Assembly: GCA_964403795.1 (NCBI GenBank)
Contig: CAYOHP010000213.1
Location: forward strand, 1 to 8,192
Direction: 5' to 3'
Length of the DNA stretch: 8,192 bases
Origin: CAYOHP01 sp964403795 [NCBI: uncultured bacterium]
Lineage (GTDB): Bacteria; Muiribacteriota; UBA6191; CAZXTJ01
Below the pieces are notes generated by a model. That model made no database searches. It saw only the letters and a program-made list of their open reading frames with translations, and was not told where the DNA came from. Made by a program: the position numbers and the translations under genes. Of this stretch, positions 6,247 to 8,192 are shown piece after piece (position 1 is the first letter of the stretch; every line of letters begins with the position of its first letter).

Positions 6247-6465
6247 CTACCCGGCCGCGGCCTTCTCCTTTTCCTTCTCTCGCTTCTTGCGCTCCTTCTC
6301 CTCGGCTTCCAGCCGGGCTTCCTCGGCGGCCTTGCGGGCCCGCTCCAGGATCTTGTCCCGCTGCAGCCAGAGCAGGGCGTTCTTCGAGAAGTAGGCATGG
6401 CAATCGCTGCGGAAGCACATCGCCGAGTGGGGGGGCAGGGTGCGGTAGCAGTTGGGGCACTTCAT
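6247..6465 (-). CDS. Small zinc-ribbon protein with charged helical tail
   Basis: This 72-residue protein has two visible parts. Residues 1-26 hold four cysteines, Cys3, Cys6, Cys17 and Cys22, in a CPNC...CxxxxC arrangement that would bind one zinc ion. Residues about 36-68 are an uninterrupted Glu/Lys/Arg/Ala helix (KAAEEARLEAEEKERKKREK region), either a coiled coil or a single charged alpha-helix. There is no signal peptide, so it should be cytosolic. It has a good ribosome site, GGAGG at 6479-6475 on the minus strand, 9 bases before ATG 6465, which supports real translation despite the short length. Binding of nucleic acid or protein is possible but not shown. It lies 175 bp downstream of the pseudopeptidase gene on the same strand, with a hairpin repeat between them. 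Confidence 0.8.
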   Translation of the reverse strand: MKCPNCYRTLPPHSAMCFRSDCHAYFSKNALLWLQRDKILERARKAAEEARLEAEEKERKKREKEKEKAAAG

Positions 6466-6474
6466 GGTGTCTCG

Positions 6475-6479
6475 CCTCC
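6475..6479 (-). promoter_or_regulatory. Ribosome binding site of the zinc-ribbon gene
   Basis: GGAGG on the minus strand, 9 bases before ATG 6465. It is the main evidence that this very short frame is a real gene. Confidence 0.65.
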
Positions 6480-6560
6480 GATCTTATCACCGCCGGAGAG
6501 CACCTGCCAGGCGTACCGGTCGTCAGGGATCCCGGGTTCTCGACGCCTACCCGGGCAAGG

Positions 6561-6594
6561 CCGGAGCGCCCCGGGTTCACCCCGGGGAAGCAGC
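6561..6594. repeat. Inverted copy of the hairpin repeat core
   Basis: On the minus strand this reads GCTGCTTCC, the 19-nt palindromic core (6569-6587), then CGCTCCGG, matching 8050-8083. The TCTGCAGCTC half-unit seen at both window edges is missing here, so this copy is partial. It lies 47 bases beyond the stop of the pseudopeptidase gene on that gene's strand and upstream of the zinc-ribbon gene. Confidence 0.8.
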
Positions 6595-6625
6595 ACAGGC
6601 GCAGCCCGCCCGCTGCCAACCAACC

Positions 6626-6642
6626 AGGAGCCTGTCGCTCCT
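6626..6642 (-). terminator. Hairpin overlapping the pseudopeptidase stop codon
   Basis: On the minus strand, AGGAGC-GACAG-GCTCCT forms a 6-bp stem with a 5-base loop whose first bases are part of the TAG stop (6643-6641). It is followed by GGTTGGTTGG with no T-run, then by the stronger palindromic repeat core. The pair may help end transcription or protect the 3' end, but that is inferred. Confidence 0.35.
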
Positions 6643-7867
6643 AGCTCTGCCCGGTTCGGGGGGCGTCCTGCTGTTCGGCGATCCCGGCGTTCTTCAGGAA
6701 CTCGTACGCCGTCTGGTTCGCCTGCCGCACCTTGGAGGGGTCCGAGAGGTAGCGGCCGATGGCGAACGAGAGCTCCTCGACCGGGTCCTTGGGGTTCTGC
6801 ATGATCCCGGCGCCGGTCCCGTTCCCGGTGAAGGCCGACCCGTTCCAGGACCAGCCGAAGGTCCGGGCCCAGTCCGCCACCAGGGGATGGGTATTGGGCG
6901 TGATCTCGGTCCCGCCAGGAGGCTGGTGGTGGAAGGCCACCGAGCTCACCATGTCGGCGATGTTGGCGATCAGGGTCCGGTCGGTCCGGGCCGGCTCCGT
7001 CACCCCGTCGAGCTGGTTCTGGCCGGGCACCGAGGAGCCGTCGACCAGGATGACCCTCGCCTGAGCGTCCGAGGTCCGGCCGATGGTCCCGGCGTTGCCG
7101 CCCTTCTCCCGGGTGAAGGTCATGTGCTGGTGGCTGGGGTGCTGGGGGAACTCGTAGAAGTGGCGGGGAAGGGCCGAGAGCACCCGGTCGATGGCCCCGA
7201 GTTCGATCGCCGAGAGCTCGATGCCCGCCCCCGCCTCGATGAAGACGCCGTACTTCTGGCGCAGGGCCGCGGCGGTGGCGTTGGGCCGGTTCAGGTCGGG
7301 GACCGGCTCGGGAGTCGGGGTGTTGCCCTGGGGAGGCTCGCCGCTCGCCGGAGGACCGCTGCCCGGGCTCCCGGGTCGGGGCGCGGCTTCGTTGCCGGGG
7401 CCGGTCGTGCCTCCGGCCGGGGGCTGGTTCCGGGCCCGCTCGGCTTCCGCCCTCTCCCGCTCCCGGGCGGCGGCCGCCTCGGCGGCCTGGCGAGCCCGCT
7501 CCATGGCGACCATCACGGCTTCGCCCTGGGTCCCGGCCACGATATAGCCCGGCTTGTCCCGGTAGTACTCGATCAGGAAGGTCCGCAGTTCGGTCGAGAC
7601 GGTGTCCGGGCGCCGCGAGCTCTTGAAGCCCTCGCCTTTGGGATTCCCGAACTCGTCGGTGGGGAGCTTGGTGGCGGCCGAGATCTTGGCAGCGTAGGCC
7701 CGCACCCCTTCGGCGAGCAGACCGAAGACCGTACCCGGGTCGTCGACCCCGGCGGTCACCACGCCCAGCGACCCGGCGGCATCGGGCGAGGCCGAGCCGG
7801 TTGCGAGGACCAACCCCAGGGAGAACCCGACCGCCGACAGGGCCGATCGCATCGAACGCGTTGCCAT
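6641..7867 (-). CDS. Exported protein with a degenerate lethal-factor/PPEP-like metallopeptidase domain
   Basis: This is a 408-residue protein from ATG 7867, chosen because it opens a clear Sec signal (MATRSMRSALSAVG, then FSLGLVLAT, cleavage near GSASP). A GGGGGT ribosome-like site lies a few bases upstream; the frame runs back to 7975 but through non-coding DNA. Residues 35-117 are a helical domain of unknown type. Residues 118-148 form an Ala/Glu/Arg-rich coiled helix, and 149-197 a Pro/Gly-rich linker. Residues about 198-396 resemble the ATLF/PPEP metallopeptidase layout: LPRHFYEF (233-240), MTFTREKGGNAGTIG (249-263), a helix where HExxH should be, then DPVEELSFAIGRYLSDP (361-377) and YEFLKNAGI (388-396). 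The HExxH position reads SSVAFHH (308-314), so the first His and the catalytic Glu are missing. It is likely inactive as a protease and may be a binding or scaffold protein. The family assignment is inference from pattern. Confidence 0.75.
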   Translation of the reverse strand: MATRSMRSALSAVGFSLGLVLATGSASPDAAGSLGVVTAGVDDPGTVFGLLAEGVRAYAAKISAATKLPTDEFGNPKGEGFKSSRRPDTVSTELRTFLIEYYRDKPGYIVAGTQGEAVMVAMERARQAAEAAAARERERAEAERARNQPPAGGTTGPGNEAAPRPGSPGSGPPASGEPPQGNTPTPEPVPDLNRPNATAAALRQKYGVFIEAGAGIELSAIELGAIDRVLSALPRHFYEFPQHPSHQHMTFTREKGGNAGTIGRTSDAQARVILVDGSSVPGQNQLDGVTEPARTDRTLIANIADMVSSVAFHHQPPGGTEITPNTHPLVADWARTFGWSWNGSAFTGNGTGAGIMQNPKDPVEELSFAIGRYLSDPSKVRQANQTAYEFLKNAGIAEQQDAPRTGQS

Positions 7868-7997
7868 GCGGACCCCCAAACCTGCGCCCAGTGTAGACGC
7901 GACGGTCCCGGGAGACGGCAAGGTTCGATCCGGGATCGGGACCTGCCGACCGCCAGCGAGGTATTTCCTCGGCACCTCGCCCCTCGTCCCGAGCTGG
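7868..7997. other. Leader region of the exported pseudopeptidase gene
   Basis: This is 130 bases of non-repeat sequence between the ATG at 7867 and the right-end repeat block. It should hold the minus-strand promoter. I looked for a sigma-70 pair: a TTGCCG (7921-7916, minus) and a TACACT (7895-7890, minus) are present, but 20 bases apart, too far for a confident call. I see no gene here. Confidence 0.4.
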
Positions 7998-8047
7998 TTC
8001 GTCTGCAGCTCACCCCAAGGGGTTCGCTCGCGGTAGCGCTTCGCCTT
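7998..8047. repeat. 50-bp direct repeat, copy A
   Basis: Runs from TTCGTCTGCAGCTCACCCC to GCGCTTCGCCTT and is identical over 50 bases to 8094-8143. It contains CCCCAAGGGG (8013-8022) and the small inverted pair CGCT/AGCG. It is followed directly by the hairpin core at 8056-8074. Confidence 0.9.
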
Positions 8048-8055
8048 CGCTGCTT

Positions 8056-8074
8056 CCCCGGGGTGAACCCGGGG
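8056..8074. repeat. Perfect 7-bp inverted repeat, copy 3 of the hairpin core
   Basis: Identical to 57-75 and flanked by the same CGCTGCTT before and CGCT after. It lies between the two 50-bp direct repeats, making a 96-bp composite period. Confidence 0.88.
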
Positions 8075-8093
8075 CGCTCCGGCTCAGCGCCAT

Positions 8094-8143
8094 TTCGTCT
8101 GCAGCTCACCCCAAGGGGTTCGCTCGCGGTAGCGCTTCGCCTT
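8094..8143. repeat. 50-bp direct repeat, copy B
   Basis: Perfect match to copy A at an offset of 96 bases. It diverges after GCCTT: copy A continues into the CCCCGGG hairpin, while copy B runs into a different, longer hairpin at 8151-8178. Confidence 0.9.
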
Positions 8144-8150
8144 GTCGGGT

Positions 8151-8178
8151 AGCCGGGGGCGGTTGCCCGCCCCCGGCT
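8151..8178. repeat. 12-bp perfect inverted repeat with 4-base loop
   Basis: AGCCGGGGGCGG, loop TTGC, CCGCCCCCGGCT. This is the strongest stem in the window. It lies at the end of the repeat block and is followed on the plus strand by CCCACAGAACC, without a T-tract. It may be a terminator of a gene beyond the window or the edge of a further repeat unit. Confidence 0.8.
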
Positions 8179-8192
8179 CCCACAGAACCGTA

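Noticed and set aside
4740-6398. Minus-strand open frame of 552 residues opposite the HEAT and lipoprotein genes
   Set aside because: The peptide is Arg/Gly/Pro-rich without motifs and lies antisense to genes with export signals and ribosome sites.
7890-7921. Sigma-70 promoter for the pseudopeptidase gene (TTGCCG and TACACT on the minus strand)
   Set aside because: The spacing of 20 bases is outside the usual 16-18 and both hexamers are weak matches.
7998-8143. Possible CRISPR array
   Set aside because: Only two 50-bp copies, the intervening sequence is itself a repeated hairpin found elsewhere, and no cas gene is present.
6452-8152. Plus-strand open frame of 566 residues opposite the pseudopeptidase, extending into the repeats
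   Set aside because: It is antisense to a gene with a clear signal peptide. Its C-terminal peptide repeats arise only because the 96-bp repeat period is a multiple of three.

Overview
The window is very GC-rich (roughly 70% by eye) bacterial chromosomal DNA with eight protein genes. I see no rRNA, tRNA, transposase, phage gene or CRISPR array. The following point to a large free-living genome, most plausibly a planctomycete (Isosphaerales/Gemmatales-like): a Hanks-type Ser/Thr kinase with a TPR-like tail, a HypE-like AIR-synthase relative, secreted HEAT and lipoprotein genes, and many GC-rich interspersed hairpin repeats. This placement is inference; Myxococcota or another high-GC phylum cannot be excluded.

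Left to right. Bases 1-138 are a repeat element with a strong hairpin (57-75). A Ser/Thr protein kinase follows (164-1504, +), whose catalytic loop reads HRDVQPEN instead of HRDxKPEN. It converges on a HypE-like ATP-binding protein (1552-2562, -). Divergent from that is a CgeB-like GT-B glycosyltransferase (2627-3499, +), which converges on an agmatinase-family ureohydrolase (3582-4661, -) with all six metal ligands. Divergent from that is an exported HEAT-repeat protein (4770-5555, +). A C-rich spacer with a tight G-quadruplex motif on the minus strand follows, then a small lipoprotein (about 5733-6164, +) that probably starts at CTG. On the minus strand come a 72-residue zinc-ribbon protein with a charged helical tail (6247-6465) and an exported protein (6641-7867) whose C-terminal half looks like a lethal-factor-type metallopeptidase domain that has lost its HExxH motif.

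The right end (7998-8178) is a dense repeat block: a perfect 50-bp direct repeat with a 96-bp period, another copy of the left-edge hairpin between the two copies, and a 12-bp perfect inverted repeat. A third, inverted copy of the hairpin lies at 6569-6587, just behind the pseudopeptidase gene.

The first five genes alternate in strand and do not form an operon. Only the HEAT/lipoprotein pair (+) and the zinc-ribbon/pseudopeptidase pair (-) are co-oriented neighbours, and both are separated by more than 170 bp. No shared pathway is evident. The most unusual items are the degenerate peptidase, the kinase with the catalytic-loop Lys-to-Gln change, and the hairpin repeat family.
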